From contig NZ_CP138920.1 of assembly GCF_047123815.1 (NCBI RefSeq), positions 682,001 through 746,000 of the forward strand: a DNA stretch of 64,000 nt. Direction: 5' to 3'. The translations under genes and the position numbers were made by a program. The DNA is from Maricaulis sp017643475. Lineage in GTDB: Bacteria; Pseudomonadota; Alphaproteobacteria; Caulobacterales; Maricaulaceae. Every line of letters begins with the position of its first letter. Position 1 is the stretch's first letter. The notes below the pieces were generated by a model that worked only from the letters and a program-made list of their open reading frames with translations, had not been told where the DNA came from and searched no databases. Below are positions 17,222-25,999 of the stretch, piece after piece.

Positions 17222-17408
17222 CTCCAAGGGCCGCTTGGGACAGGTACGAACTGTCCCCTTTGGCCGCCCTTTAGGCGATAGATAGTCGGATCTCCAGCGT
17301 CCAGCCTTTGATCCGATTTCTCCTCACCCGAAGGACGAGAGTGCATTTCGGAAACCGAAACATTGCGCTCTCCTATTGACGCCGGCCTGAATGGGCCGGC
17401 GTTTTCAT
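17222..17408 (+). ncRNA. Candidate structured small RNA with four stem-loops
   Basis: Four consecutive hairpins fill this gene-free stretch. SL1 (17226-17271): outer AAGGGC/GCCCTT and inner perfect GGGACAG/CTGTCCC around a 7-nt loop. SL2 (17286-17316): TCGGATC/GATCCGA. SL3 (17337-17372): GAGAG/CTCTC base and TTTCGG-AAA-CCGAAA tip. SL4 (17379-17405): intrinsic terminator. A TATGCT box at 17219-17224 could be the -10 element. The single-stranded TTTCTCCTCACCCG between SL2 and SL3 contains an anti-Shine-Dalgarno-like CTCCTC, common in alphaproteobacterial trans-acting sRNAs. It does not match tmRNA, SRP, RNase P or 6S as far as I can see. Confidence 0.5.
17379..17405 (+). terminator. Rho-independent terminator
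   Basis: A perfect 9-bp stem ACGCCGGCC/GGCCGGCGT with a 6-nt loop is followed by TTTT and then CATT. It lies 118 bp before the 3-hydroxybutyrate dehydrogenase start and ends the structured RNA candidate. Confidence 0.8.
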
Positions 17409-17522
17409 TAGAACACAAACTCAATTTGAAATTGCAGTTTATGGATACTCGCCCAAACTACCCCTTGACCCCCCGCGCCTGATCCCCTTTCTTGCGCACA
17501 GCACAAACTTGAAAGGTCATTC

Positions 17523-18323
17523 ATGTCTGGAGTTCGCACTGATCTCACCGGCCAGGTGGCCATCGTCACTGGCTCGACCAGCGGGATTGGTGCGGCCATG
17601 GCCGAGGCACTCGCAGAGAACGGCGCCCACATCGTCCTCAACGGGCTGGGAGATGCCGACGAGATCGAGGCGCTGCGTTCGAAAATTTCGGCCGATCATG
17701 GAGTCGAGGTGCGTTACCACGGCGCCAACATGCTCAAGGCGGACGAGATCGCCGACATGGTTGCCTCGACCGAGAAAGAGTTCGGGCGGCTGGACATCCT
17801 GATGAACAATGCTGGCATCCAGCATGTCTCCCCGGTTGAGGATTTCCCGGCCGAGAAATGGGATGCGATCATAGCTATCAACCTGTCGTCCGTCTTCCAT
17901 GGTGCCAAGGCGGCCGTGCCGATCATGAAACGCCAGGGCAAGGGTCGGATCGTCAACCTGGCCTCGGCCCACGGCCTGGTCGCCTCGCCGTTCAAATCCG
18001 CCTATGTCGCGGCCAAACACGGCGTGATGGGCTTTACCAAGACGCTGGCCCTGGAAGTGGCGGAGGACGGTATCACCTGTAACGCCATCTGCCCGGGATA
18101 TGTGAAGACACCGCTGGTGGAAAACCAGATCGCCGACACGGCCAGGGCGCGCGGTATTTCCGAAGAGGAAGTCGTGCGCGATGTCATGCTGGCCGCCCAG
18201 CCAACCAAGCAGTTCGTCACTTATGAACAGCTCGCTGGCGCGTTGCTCTATCTTGTCTCCGACGCCGGGGCCAATATGAATGGTTCCTGGATCAGCGTGG
18301 ATGGCGGATGGACCGCCAAATAG
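17523..18323 (+). CDS. bdhA: 3-hydroxybutyrate dehydrogenase (SDR family)
   Basis: 266 residues. SDR with cofactor motif TGSTSGIG (about residues 16-23), NNAGIQHVSPVEDFP (typical of D-3-hydroxybutyrate dehydrogenases), serine in LASAHGLVASPFKSAYVAAKHG and the catalytic YVAAK. The ICPGYVKTPLVENQI section also fits that family. It interconverts 3-hydroxybutyrate and acetoacetate with NAD in polyhydroxybutyrate turnover. The start has AAAGG 7-8 nt upstream. The VOC gene follows after 6 bp. Confidence 0.93.
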   Translation: MSGVRTDLTGQVAIVTGSTSGIGAAMAEALAENGAHIVLNGLGDADEIEALRSKISADHGVEVRYHGANMLKADEIADMVASTEKEFGRLDILMNNAGIQHVSPVEDFPAEKWDAIIAINLSSVFHGAKAAVPIMKRQGKGRIVNLASAHGLVASPFKSAYVAAKHGVMGFTKTLALEVAEDGITCNAICPGYVKTPLVENQIADTARARGISEEEVVRDVMLAAQPTKQFVTYEQLAGALLYLVSDAGANMNGSWISVDGGWTAK

Positions 18324-18329
18324 GCGGAC

Positions 18330-18692
18330 ATGAGCGACACTCCCGTGCTGAAAATCGACTATAACGAACTGCCCGTCACCGACATGGACGCGGCCAAGGC
18401 GTTCTACGCCAATGCCTTCGGCTGGACCTTCGAGGATTATGGCCCGGGCTATGCGGCGTTCACGAATGCGGGGCTCGACGGCGGTCTGCGACTGGAGGAG
18501 AAGCCCTTCCCCACCGGCGCGCTGATTATTCTGGCGGCCGATGACCTGGAAGCGGCCGAACGCCGTGTCGAGGCCGCGGGCTCGACCGTGTTCGACCGCC
18601 AGAATTTCCCGGGCGGGCGCCGTTTCCACTTCAAGGATCCCAGTGACAATGAACTCGCGGTCTGGTCCCCCAATGGACAATATGATGTCTGA
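18330..18692 (+). CDS. VOC family (glyoxalase/bleomycin-resistance-like) protein
   Basis: 120 residues, a single vicinal-oxygen-chelate domain: YNELPVTDMDAAKAFYANAFGW, GLRLEEKPFP and FKDPSDNELAVWSP. Members bind a metal between two beta-alpha-beta repeats and do lyase, isomerase or dioxygenase chemistry, or only bind a ligand. No specific substrate can be named. It lies 6 bp after bdhA and overlaps the next Nudix gene, so the three genes are likely one operon. Confidence 0.88.
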   Translation: MSDTPVLKIDYNELPVTDMDAAKAFYANAFGWTFEDYGPGYAAFTNAGLDGGLRLEEKPFPTGALIILAADDLEAAERRVEAAGSTVFDRQNFPGGRRFHFKDPSDNELAVWSPNGQYDV

Positions 18693-19140
18693 TCGCGCCC
18701 CTGTTCCCGCGGCCGGCATTGTCGTCATTCGCGGCGAGAGCGAAGTCCTGCTGATCCGCCGCGGCAAACCACCCTATCAGGGCGAATGGTCCATTCCGGG
18801 CGGCAAGATCGAGTATGGCGAAACCACCTCGGAAGCCGCCTTGCGCGAGCTGAAGGAAGAGACCGGTGTCGAGGCGGAAATTGTCGGCCTGATCGATGTC
18901 GTCGACAGCATCGGCCTGCGCGAAAAGGGACAGCCGGGCGACTGGCATTACCTGCTGGTCGACTATGCCGCTCGCTGGGTCTCGGGCGAGCCGCTGGCGC
19001 AGGATGATGTGGATGAAGCGGTCTTCTATCCGCTCGAGGAAGCCCTGGCCCTGACCCGCTGGGACAAGACCCGCGATGTCATCGGGCGTGCCCTAAAAAT
19101 GGTCAGCGCCATGCAGCCGCCACAATCAGCGGTGAAATAG
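18685..19140 (+). CDS. Nudix hydrolase
   Basis: About 151 residues from MSDRAPVPAAGIVVIRGESE; ATG codons at 18682 and 18673 are alternatives, all overlapping the VOC gene. The Nudix box is complete: GGKIEYGETTSEAALRELKEETGVEAEI (GX5EX7REUXEEXGU), with Mg-binding glutamates. The family hydrolyses nucleoside diphosphates linked to another moiety; the substrate is unknown. A TIGR02301-type gene follows after 5 bp, a pairing I recall in other alphaproteobacteria. Confidence 0.92.
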   Translation: MSDRAPVPAAGIVVIRGESEVLLIRRGKPPYQGEWSIPGGKIEYGETTSEAALRELKEETGVEAEIVGLIDVVDSIGLREKGQPGDWHYLLVDYAARWVSGEPLAQDDVDEAVFYPLEEALALTRWDKTRDVIGRALKMVSAMQPPQSAVK

Positions 19141-19145
19141 GCATC

Positions 19146-19661
19146 ATGCGCGCGCTGACTGTCATTCTGTGTCTTTGCCTCCTGCCGATCACCGCTGAAG
19201 CCCAGAAGCCTCAGCGCGGCGATAACAGGGCTATTGACCTGCGCACCAACCAGACCTTCCGCGACAGTCCGAGCGATCGAACACAGCAACGGGACAACCG
19301 GTTCGACAATCGTCGTGACAACCGCAACTTCCGCGAGGAGGAACCGGCCGAGCCCAGTGTCGATGTCGAACGCATCCTGCCCTATCTCGCCTATACACTC
19401 GGTGAGCTGCACTATCTGGACTATGCCTGCTCGGGCAATGATGCCCAGGTCTGGCGCGACCAGATGATCGCCCTTCTGGCCATGGAAGCTGCCGAATCCC
19501 GCAATCGCCGTGACCGCCTGATCGAGAATTTCAACGAAGGCTATCGCGTCCAGCAACGCTTCCGCGCCGTCTGCGGCCCCCAGGTCGAAGCCGAACGCCG
19601 GGCGCTGGCCCATCGCGGCCGGGATTTGTCGGAACTGATGCGGTCGGCGTATTTCGACTAG
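19146..19661 (+). CDS. TIGR02301-like secreted protein
   Basis: 171 residues. A signal peptide (MRALTVILCLCLLPITAEAQ) is followed by a low-complexity Arg/Asn/Asp-rich stretch (about residues 40-75, with repeated RDNR) and a helical domain ILPYLAYTLGELHYLDYACSGND, WRDQMIALLAMEA and FNEGYRVQQRFRAVCGPQVEAE. The helical domain with two cysteines matches my memory of the alphaproteobacterial TIGR02301 family of unknown function. The family call is from memory and moderate. It is the last gene of the bdhA-VOC-Nudix run. Confidence 0.7.
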   Translation: MRALTVILCLCLLPITAEAQKPQRGDNRAIDLRTNQTFRDSPSDRTQQRDNRFDNRRDNRNFREEEPAEPSVDVERILPYLAYTLGELHYLDYACSGNDAQVWRDQMIALLAMEAAESRNRRDRLIENFNEGYRVQQRFRAVCGPQVEAERRALAHRGRDLSELMRSAYFD

Positions 19662-19753
19662 CGGGAAACTTCCTGCAGGAATCCGCTCGAATTCGCTCGC
19701 CAGAACGACAATTATGCTGAATAAATGCGCGTGCGAGTTGAGGGGGTACCACC

Positions 19754-20779
19754 ATGTCTGATCGCAGTTCCCAACTGCATTCCTTGAGCATTGACCGAAG
19801 CGATGATGAAGGCCCGTCCGGTGCCGGATTCGGAACAGTCGCCACCGTAGCCGTTCTCGCGGCGGCGCTGGGTGCTGCCGGCACCTGGTGGTTAATGCGG
19901 AGCGACGCGACAGAGCAGCCGCAGGAAGCCGCTGCCCAGCAGGCCACGACGACACCGCCGCCTGTCCCGCAGGAAACAACACCTGCCCCGACCCGGCCGG
20001 AGCGGTCTTCCGGTCTTGTGGCATCCGGATATGTAGTGGCGCGACGCCAGGCGACCGTATCCGCTGACCTGACTGGGCGTATCCGGGAGGTCCTGGTCGA
20101 GGAAGGCACCGTCGTCGAGGAGGGCCAGATTCTCGCCAGACTGGATGATGAACGGGCTCAGATCCAGCTCAGTGTCCTGCGCACTCAGTCAACGGCGTCA
20201 CAGGCCCGGAGCCGCTCGCTTGTCGCCGATGTCGAGGAAGCACAGCGTGTCCTTGATCGGGCAACGACCTTGCTTGAGCGCGAGATCGGATCAGAAGCCA
20301 GTGTCACAGCCGCCCAGGCCCGCCTGTCGAGCCTCCAGGCCCAGCTGGCCGCATCACGCGCCGACGCGGCCAGCATTCGCGAGCAGATCCGTTCCCAGGA
20401 AGATCTCATCGATCGCCATATCGTGCGTGCGCCGTTTGCTGGCGTTGTTATCGCCAAGAACGCCCAGGTCGGTGAAATCCTGTCCCCAGCCTCAGCCGGC
20501 GGTGGCTTTACGCGAACCGGTGTTGCGACCCTTGTCGACATGCAATCGTTGGAGATCGAAGTCGACGTCAATGAAAGCCAGATCGGTCGTGTCGTGCGCA
20601 ATCAGAGGGTTGAGGCTCGCCTGGACGCCTATGCGGACTGGCGCATTGCCGCCCATGTAGAAGCGATCATTCCCACCGCAGACCGCAGCCGCGCGACCAT
20701 CCGCGTCCGCGTCGCCTTCGACGAACGCGACGACCGGATTCTGCCGGACATGGCTGCGCGTGTGACTTTTGTTGAATAA
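19754..20779 (+). CDS. Membrane fusion protein of an ABC exporter (HlyD/MacA-like)
   Basis: 341 residues. One N-terminal transmembrane anchor (about residues 33-52), a Pro/Thr/Gln-rich linker, a split lipoyl domain (SGYVVARRQATVSADLTGRIREVLVEEGTVVEEGQIL and VRAPFAGVVIAKNAQVGEIL), an alpha-helical hairpin rich in Ala/Gln/Arg between them (about residues 130-215) and a beta-barrel domain. It would link the inner-membrane transporter to the outer membrane. The ATPase and two FtsX-type permeases follow directly. Confidence 0.92.
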   Translation: MSDRSSQLHSLSIDRSDDEGPSGAGFGTVATVAVLAAALGAAGTWWLMRSDATEQPQEAAAQQATTTPPPVPQETTPAPTRPERSSGLVASGYVVARRQATVSADLTGRIREVLVEEGTVVEEGQILARLDDERAQIQLSVLRTQSTASQARSRSLVADVEEAQRVLDRATTLLEREIGSEASVTAAQARLSSLQAQLAASRADAASIREQIRSQEDLIDRHIVRAPFAGVVIAKNAQVGEILSPASAGGGFTRTGVATLVDMQSLEIEVDVNESQIGRVVRNQRVEARLDAYADWRIAAHVEAIIPTADRSRATIRVRVAFDERDDRILPDMAARVTFVE

Positions 20780-20829
20780 AAGTACTTTGTGATTTAAAGT
20801 TTCTGGATATACCCGGAAAGGACATAGAG

Positions 20830-21516
20830 ATGACCGCCCTGTATACGCTTACTGACCTGTCCAAACGCTATACGCGGGGCAAGGAGTCGATCACGATCTT
20901 CGAGCAACTCGACATGACGATCGACCAGGGCGATTTCATCTCGATCATGGGGCCTTCAGGCTCAGGCAAGACGACCTTGCTCAACCTGCTCGGCGGCATC
21001 GACCGCCCCTCCTCCGGTGCTGTCGATTGCGAAGGCACCCGGGTCGACAAATTGTCCGAGGGCAAGCTTGCCAAATGGCGCTCCCAGCATGTCGGTTTCA
21101 TCTTCCAGTTCTACAATCTCATGCCGACGCTGAGCGCGGCGCAGAATGTCGAACTTCCCCTGCTGCTGACCAATCTGTCGGGCAAGGAACGCAAGCGCCG
21201 GGTGGAAACCGCGCTCGACATTGTCGGCATTCTCGATCGCAAGGGACACCGCCCCGCGCAATTGTCCGGCGGTCAGCAACAGCGTGTGGGCATCGCCCGC
21301 GCCATCGTCGCCGACCCGAAAGTCCTGTTGTGTGACGAGCCGACCGGTGACCTGGACCGCAATACGGCCGATGAAGTTCTGGAGACGCTGCAGCTGCTCA
21401 ACCGCGAGCTCAACAAGACCATCGTCATGGTCACGCACGACCCGGCCGCCGCGGGCTATGCAAGCCGCCAACTCAATCTCGACAAGGGCCGCTTCGTGGA
21501 GACGGGAGCAGCCTGA
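20830..21516 (+). CDS. ABC transporter ATP-binding protein (MacB/LolD type)
   Basis: 228 residues. Walker A GPSGSGKTTLLN (about residues 41-52), Q-loop FIFQFYNLMPTLSAAQNVELP, signature LSGGQQQRVGIARAI, Walker B VLLCDEPTGDLD and the H-loop VTHDP. The subfamily is that of LolD/FtsE/MacB ATPases which drive mechanotransmission-type permeases. It shares one base with the following permease gene (TGATG). The operon encodes a fusion protein, this ATPase and two permeases, so an export of lipoproteins, peptides or macrolides is likely but not specified. Confidence 0.95.
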   Translation: MTALYTLTDLSKRYTRGKESITIFEQLDMTIDQGDFISIMGPSGSGKTTLLNLLGGIDRPSSGAVDCEGTRVDKLSEGKLAKWRSQHVGFIFQFYNLMPTLSAAQNVELPLLLTNLSGKERKRRVETALDIVGILDRKGHRPAQLSGGQQQRVGIARAIVADPKVLLCDEPTGDLDRNTADEVLETLQLLNRELNKTIVMVTHDPAAAGYASRQLNLDKGRFVETGAA

Positions 21517-22673
21517 TGAATGATCTGACCCTGATCCGGAAGAATCTCTTCCGCAAGAAGCTGAGGGCCATCCTCCTCACCTTCTCCATCATGATCGCCT
21601 TCCTGATCTTTGGTGCTCTTGGCGCCTTCTACAATGTCTGGACGGCCGGGGTGGACCTGGCTGCTGCCAATCGATTGATCACGGTCAATCGCATCAATTT
21701 CACCCAGGACATGCCGATCGCCTATTACTCCCGCGTGCAGTCTGTGCAAGGCGTGGAGAATGTCAGCCACGCGAACTGGTTCGGCGGCTATTACCAGGAC
21801 CCGCGCAACTTCGTGCAGACCTTTGCCGTCGAGCCGGAAACCTGGCTCTCTGTCTATCCGGAAATGGTGATGCCGGATGATCAACGTGCCGCGTTCATCA
21901 CGGACCGGACCTGCCTCCTGGTCGGAGCCGACCTGGCAGCACAGTTCGAATGGTCACTCGGGGACAGGATCCCGCTGAATTCGAACATCTGGCAGCAAAA
22001 CGACGGCAGTTCTGACTGGGATTTCAACATCTGCGCCATCTTTGACGGTGCCGAGGAAACCGCACCGTCGAACTATGCCGTATTTCACTACGAGTATTAT
22101 AATGAAAGCCTGGCCTTCAACCGGGACCGCATCGGCTGGATGGTCGTCACGACGACGGGGTCGGACATCAATGATGCGGTGATCCGCGAGGTGGACGCCC
22201 TGTTCGCAAACTCGTCCGCCGAAACCGAGACCACCACCGAAGCGGCTTTCAACAAGGCGTTCCTGGAGCAGGTTGGCAATATCGCCATGATCCTGCTGTC
22301 CGTCATCGGCGCGGCTTTCGCGACCATCCTGATGATTGTGGGCACGACGATGATCATGGCGATCAATGAGCGCACCAAGGAGATCGCGGTGATGAAGACG
22401 CTGGGCTTCCCCTCCCCGCGCATCTTCCGCATGGTGCTCGCTGAATCCGTTCTGCTCAGCTTTGTCGGCGGCTTGGTCGGATTGGGCCTGGCGACCCTGA
22501 TCGTCAATGGGGCTGCGGGTGCCCTCGCCGGCTTCCTGCCCGGCTTGTCCATGCCCATGGACGTTGTGGGGATCGCGCTGGGATTGATGCTGGCCCTGGG
22601 CCTTATCACCGGGGTCGGTCCCGCCCTGGCAGCCCAGCGCCTGTCCATCATTGACGCGTTCAACAAGCACTAG
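21516..22673 (+). CDS. FtsX-like ABC transporter permease (first)
   Basis: 385 residues. A transmembrane helix near the N-terminus (about residues 15-40), a long periplasmic domain (about 45-250), then three helices (about 258-285, 310-340 and 350-375), the classical FtsX/MacB membrane topology. The loop INERTKEIAVMKTLGFPSPRIFRMVLAESVLLS is the conserved FtsX coupling helix region. It pairs with the second permease just downstream, so a heterodimeric transporter is expected, unlike the fused MacB. Confidence 0.93.
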   Translation: MNDLTLIRKNLFRKKLRAILLTFSIMIAFLIFGALGAFYNVWTAGVDLAAANRLITVNRINFTQDMPIAYYSRVQSVQGVENVSHANWFGGYYQDPRNFVQTFAVEPETWLSVYPEMVMPDDQRAAFITDRTCLLVGADLAAQFEWSLGDRIPLNSNIWQQNDGSSDWDFNICAIFDGAEETAPSNYAVFHYEYYNESLAFNRDRIGWMVVTTTGSDINDAVIREVDALFANSSAETETTTEAAFNKAFLEQVGNIAMILLSVIGAAFATILMIVGTTMIMAINERTKEIAVMKTLGFPSPRIFRMVLAESVLLSFVGGLVGLGLATLIVNGAAGALAGFLPGLSMPMDVVGIALGLMLALGLITGVGPALAAQRLSIIDAFNKH

Positions 22674-22683
22674 GAGGCTGGCC

Positions 22684-23865
22684 ATGTTTTCCCAAACCCT
22701 CGCGGTCACCATGATCAATCTCCGCTCCATCCCGCAAAGATGGGCGCTGTCACTGGCCACGGTTTTCTCGATCGCCCTCGTTGTTGCCGTCCTGCTCGGT
22801 TTTCTGGCCATGGCCAATGGCTTCCGCGCGACGCTCTCTTCAACGGGTTCCGATGATGTCGCGATCATGCTGCGCGGCGGCTCCCAGGCCGAACTCAATT
22901 CCGGCCTCAGCCTCGACCAGCAACGCCTGATCGAGGAAGCCCCCGGCATTGCGCGCGATGCTGAGGGCGAAGCCATTGTGTCCGGCGAACTCTATGTCAT
23001 CGTCGATGGCATCAAGCGCTCCAGCCAGACCGAGGCCAATCTGCCCTTGCGCGGCGTCGGCGCAGCTGCACCGTCCCTGCGCGACAATTTTTCCATTGTC
23101 GAGGGCCGCATGTTCGAGGTCGGTTCGAACGAACTTCTGGTGGGGCAATCGGTTCAGCGTGAGTTTGAAGGCTTTGACCTTGGCCAATCCATCCGCCTCG
23201 GCACGAATGAATGGGTCGTCGTCGGCACATTCTCGACCGGCGGGTCTGTCTTCGAGAGTGAAATCTGGGCCGATCTCGGCACCATCCAGAACCTCTATCA
23301 GCGTGGTACGTCCATCCAGTCCATCCGCGCCCAGCTGTCCTCCCCGGAAGCCATCGAAGAGCTGAGAACCTATGCCGAGAACGAGCCTCGCCTCAATCTG
23401 GATATCAATAACGAGGTCGAGTATTTCGCTGAACAGGCTGGCGGCACCTCCGACCTGATCATGTTCCTGGGTTGGCCGCTGGCCATCGCCATGGCGGTGG
23501 GTGCGCTAGCGGGGGCCTGGAACACCATGTATTCATCGGTGGATACGCGGATGAAGGAGATCGCCACCCTGCGTGCCATCGGCTTCTCGGGCAGTTCCGC
23601 AGCGATCGGCACCATGGTGGAGAGCCTGCTGCTGGCCGCACTCGGCGGACTTGTTGGCGCGCTGGCGGTCTATCTGGTGTTTGACGGTATCAGCGCGTCG
23701 ACGCTGGGCAGTGGTTTCACCCAGGTCGTATTCTCATTCGCCGTGACCAGCGATGCCGTGTTCGGCGGGATCATCCTGGCGTTGATCGTCGGCTTCCTGG
23801 GCGGGTTCGTGCCCGCATTGCGCGCCGCACGGGTGCCTTTGCTGGCCGTGCACCGCTCCAGCTAG
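22684..23865 (+). CDS. FtsX-like ABC transporter permease (second)
   Basis: 393 residues from MFSQTLAVTMINLRSIPQR, preceded by AGGAGG about 6 nt upstream, which decides the start over an ATG 11 codons before. Topology as in the first permease: helix 1 near residues 18-42, a periplasmic domain, then three helices starting near residue 260. The coupling region reads TRMKEIATLRAIGFSGSSAAIGTMVESLLLA. It ends with a 4-bp overlap of the convergent HAD-like gene. Confidence 0.93.
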   Translation: MFSQTLAVTMINLRSIPQRWALSLATVFSIALVVAVLLGFLAMANGFRATLSSTGSDDVAIMLRGGSQAELNSGLSLDQQRLIEEAPGIARDAEGEAIVSGELYVIVDGIKRSSQTEANLPLRGVGAAAPSLRDNFSIVEGRMFEVGSNELLVGQSVQREFEGFDLGQSIRLGTNEWVVVGTFSTGGSVFESEIWADLGTIQNLYQRGTSIQSIRAQLSSPEAIEELRTYAENEPRLNLDINNEVEYFAEQAGGTSDLIMFLGWPLAIAMAVGALAGAWNTMYSSVDTRMKEIATLRAIGFSGSSAAIGTMVESLLLAALGGLVGALAVYLVFDGISASTLGSGFTQVVFSFAVTSDAVFGGIILALIVGFLGGFVPALRAARVPLLAVHRSS

Positions 23866-24638
23866 CCGTAATAATCGTCCTCCGCCTCACGAAGCTTTTC
23901 TTCGTCTTTGTGGGGCGGGAGGATTTCCATCTTCACGTGGCGACGGCGATTGGTGGAGATGACGAAAAAGCGTTTCTCCGGATAGTCCAGCTTGGACTGG
24001 AGCATGGCCGAGGTGATCAGGTCGACGTTTTTCAGGTCATCATCCGACATGCCGAAGGAATGCGGCAGGCTGCGGCCGTAGCGTTCAAGGCCGATCTCCA
24101 CACATTGGTGGATGGCCTCGCGCTTGAGCGCGGCCGTGGTCAGGTGGGTGCCCAACTCCTCGCGCACTTCCGGGTTGGAGACCGGATAGATCGCCAAGTA
24201 GTCGGGTTCTTCCGGCAGGTGACCGGAATCAACCAGCAGCTTGATGCCTGCCTTGATGATCTCGCGGGAGTGCTGGCGCGCGGTGATGATGGCGATCGGG
24301 CGACGCTTGAGTACGGCGTATTTGAATATCTTCCAGGACGGCCCCCGCCAGTTGGCCGTATCCAGGGCCCGGCGGACGTCGCGCAGCAGGTATTCCTCGC
24401 CATTGCGGTCCTGGCCATCAGCGAATTCGCGATAGGACCGCGCCGGCGGATCGGCCCAGTCTTCCCACAGGCCAGGCACACCGAGATAGGCTTTGATCTC
24501 TTCATACTCATGCTGGCGCATGGGCCGCTCCTCACCGGTCATGGTGTTGAGCAGGTGCACACGTGTCGGCAGGTGCAGGATATTTTCGTCGATGTCGAAA
24601 AAATAGAAACTCTGACGCTGGTCCAAGGTCTTCTCCAT
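23862..24638 (-). CDS. HAD-like protein of unknown function
   Basis: 258 residues from MEKTLDQRQSFYFFDIDENI; the ATG at 24638 has GAGGCAG upstream. FYFFDIDENIL (about residues 11-21) resembles the HAD motif I DxD, and AIITARQHS (about residue 115) resembles motif II (T/S), so a HAD-type phosphatase-like fold is likely. Later parts (GMSDDDLKNVDLITSAMLQSK) could carry motifs III and IV, but I cannot place these with certainty. It follows the dihydroorotase-like gene by 23 bp on the same strand. A specific substrate is not inferable. Confidence 0.65.
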   Translation of the reverse strand: MEKTLDQRQSFYFFDIDENILHLPTRVHLLNTMTGEERPMRQHEYEEIKAYLGVPGLWEDWADPPARSYREFADGQDRNGEEYLLRDVRRALDTANWRGPSWKIFKYAVLKRRPIAIITARQHSREIIKAGIKLLVDSGHLPEEPDYLAIYPVSNPEVREELGTHLTTAALKREAIHQCVEIGLERYGRSLPHSFGMSDDDLKNVDLITSAMLQSKLDYPEKRFFVISTNRRRHVKMEILPPHKDEEKLREAEDDYYG

Positions 24639-24661
24639 CAACTCTGCCTCACGCTTACAGC

Positions 24662-25999
24662 TTATTGCTTTGGAAGCGCTTCCAGGAACTTAACAGGCTC
24701 GCCCAGCCCGTGCCCGACCAGCTCGTCATCGCGCATCACCGTCTTGCCGCGCACGATGGTCATAATCGGCCAGCCCTTGACGGTGCGTCCGTGGAACGGC
24801 GTCCAGCCGGACTTGGAGGCGGACCATTCATCGGTGATCTCACGCGAGTGGTTCATGTCGACAATGGTGAAATCGGCATCCCAGCCCGCCGCCATACGGC
24901 CCTTGCCGGACAGACCGAAAATGCGCTGCACGCCGTGCGAGGTCAGGTCGACAAAACGCTCCAGCGTCAGCCGGCCCGCATTGACGTGATCCAGCATGAC
25001 CGGAACCAGGGTCTGCACGCCCGGCATGCCGGACGGGCTTTGCGGATAGGGCTTGGCCTTTTCTTCCAGCGTGTGCGGCGCGTGATCGGAACCGATAACG
25101 TCGACAACACCGCGCTGCAGTCCGCGCCACAGGCCCGCAATATGATGCGCCTCGCGCACCGGCGGGTTCATCTGGGCGCGGCCCTTGATCTCTTCGTAGA
25201 TGCCCGGCGCTTCCAGCGTCAGGTGCTGGGGCGTCGCTTCGACACTGGCGATATCGCGATGCTGGCCCAGGAATTCCATTTCCTCGGCGGTGGAGATGTG
25301 CAGCACATGGATGCGCTTGCCCGTCTTGCGCGCCAGGCGTACCAGGCGTTTCGTGCTCATCATTGCCGCTTCCGGATCGCGCACGACCGGGTGGCTGGTC
25401 CAGTCGCCCTCAACGGCGAGCCCACGGCGCTCGGCGAGGCGGTACTCGTCTTCGGAGTGGAAAGCCGCCCGGCGCTGGATGGAGTTGAGCACACGCTCCA
25501 CACCTTCATCATCCTGCACCAGGAGGGAGCCGGTGGAGGCGCCCATGAAGACCTTCACACCACAACAGCCCAGCATGCGCTCCATCTCGCCCAGAACGCC
25601 CGTATTCTCGTTGGTCGCGCCGGCATAGAAGGCATGGTCGCAATGCATGCGATCCTTGGCCCGGTTGAGCTTGTCGATCAGCATGTCCGGCGACGTCGTC
25701 GTCGGCTCGGTATTGGGCATTTCGAAGACAGCCGTCACACCGCCCAGCACCGCACACAGGGATCCGGACTGGAGGTCCTCTTTCCACTCCATGCCCGGCT
25801 CGCGGAAATGCACCTGGCTGTCGATGACGCCGGGCAGCACGGTCAGGCCGGTACAGTCGATCACCTCGCCGGCCGAGGCCTGGCTGAGATCACCGATCTC
25901 CACCGTCTTGCCATCAATGATGCCGACATCCGCCCGGCCGCGACCGGAGTGATTTACTACTTCGCCGCCCTTGAGCAGCAAGTCGAATGTCTGGCTCAT
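24662..25999 (-). CDS. Dihydroorotase-like amidohydrolase (QxH metal motif)
   Basis: 445 residues of the class I dihydroorotase/COG0044 group, pyrimidine synthesis. The first metal motif is PGVIDSQVHFREPG, with Gln in place of the first His of the usual HxH. Other ligands remain: GVKVFMGASTG (carboxylated Lys), FHSEDE, IHVLHISTAEE and DVIGSDHAPHT. I recall a dihydroorotase subgroup in Bacteroidota with the same DxQVHFREPG form, so it may be active. The heptosyltransferase-like gene overlaps it by 4 bp upstream. Whether this is the cell's main PyrC or a second one is not known; pyrB is not nearby. Confidence 0.85.
   Translation of the reverse strand: MSQTFDLLLKGGEVVNHSGRGRADVGIIDGKTVEIGDLSQASAGEVIDCTGLTVLPGVIDSQVHFREPGMEWKEDLQSGSLCAVLGGVTAVFEMPNTEPTTTSPDMLIDKLNRAKDRMHCDHAFYAGATNENTGVLGEMERMLGCCGVKVFMGASTGSLLVQDDEGVERVLNSIQRRAAFHSEDEYRLAERRGLAVEGDWTSHPVVRDPEAAMMSTKRLVRLARKTGKRIHVLHISTAEEMEFLGQHRDIASVEATPQHLTLEAPGIYEEIKGRAQMNPPVREAHHIAGLWRGLQRGVVDVIGSDHAPHTLEEKAKPYPQSPSGMPGVQTLVPVMLDHVNAGRLTLERFVDLTSHGVQRIFGLSGKGRMAAGWDADFTIVDMNHSREITDEWSASKSGWTPFHGRTVKGWPIMTIVRGKTVMRDDELVGHGLGEPVKFLEALPKQ

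Noticed and set aside
17110..17424. Minus-strand open frame over the structured RNA candidate
   Set aside because: No Shine-Dalgarno, low-complexity translation, and the strand with hairpins plus terminator is the other one.
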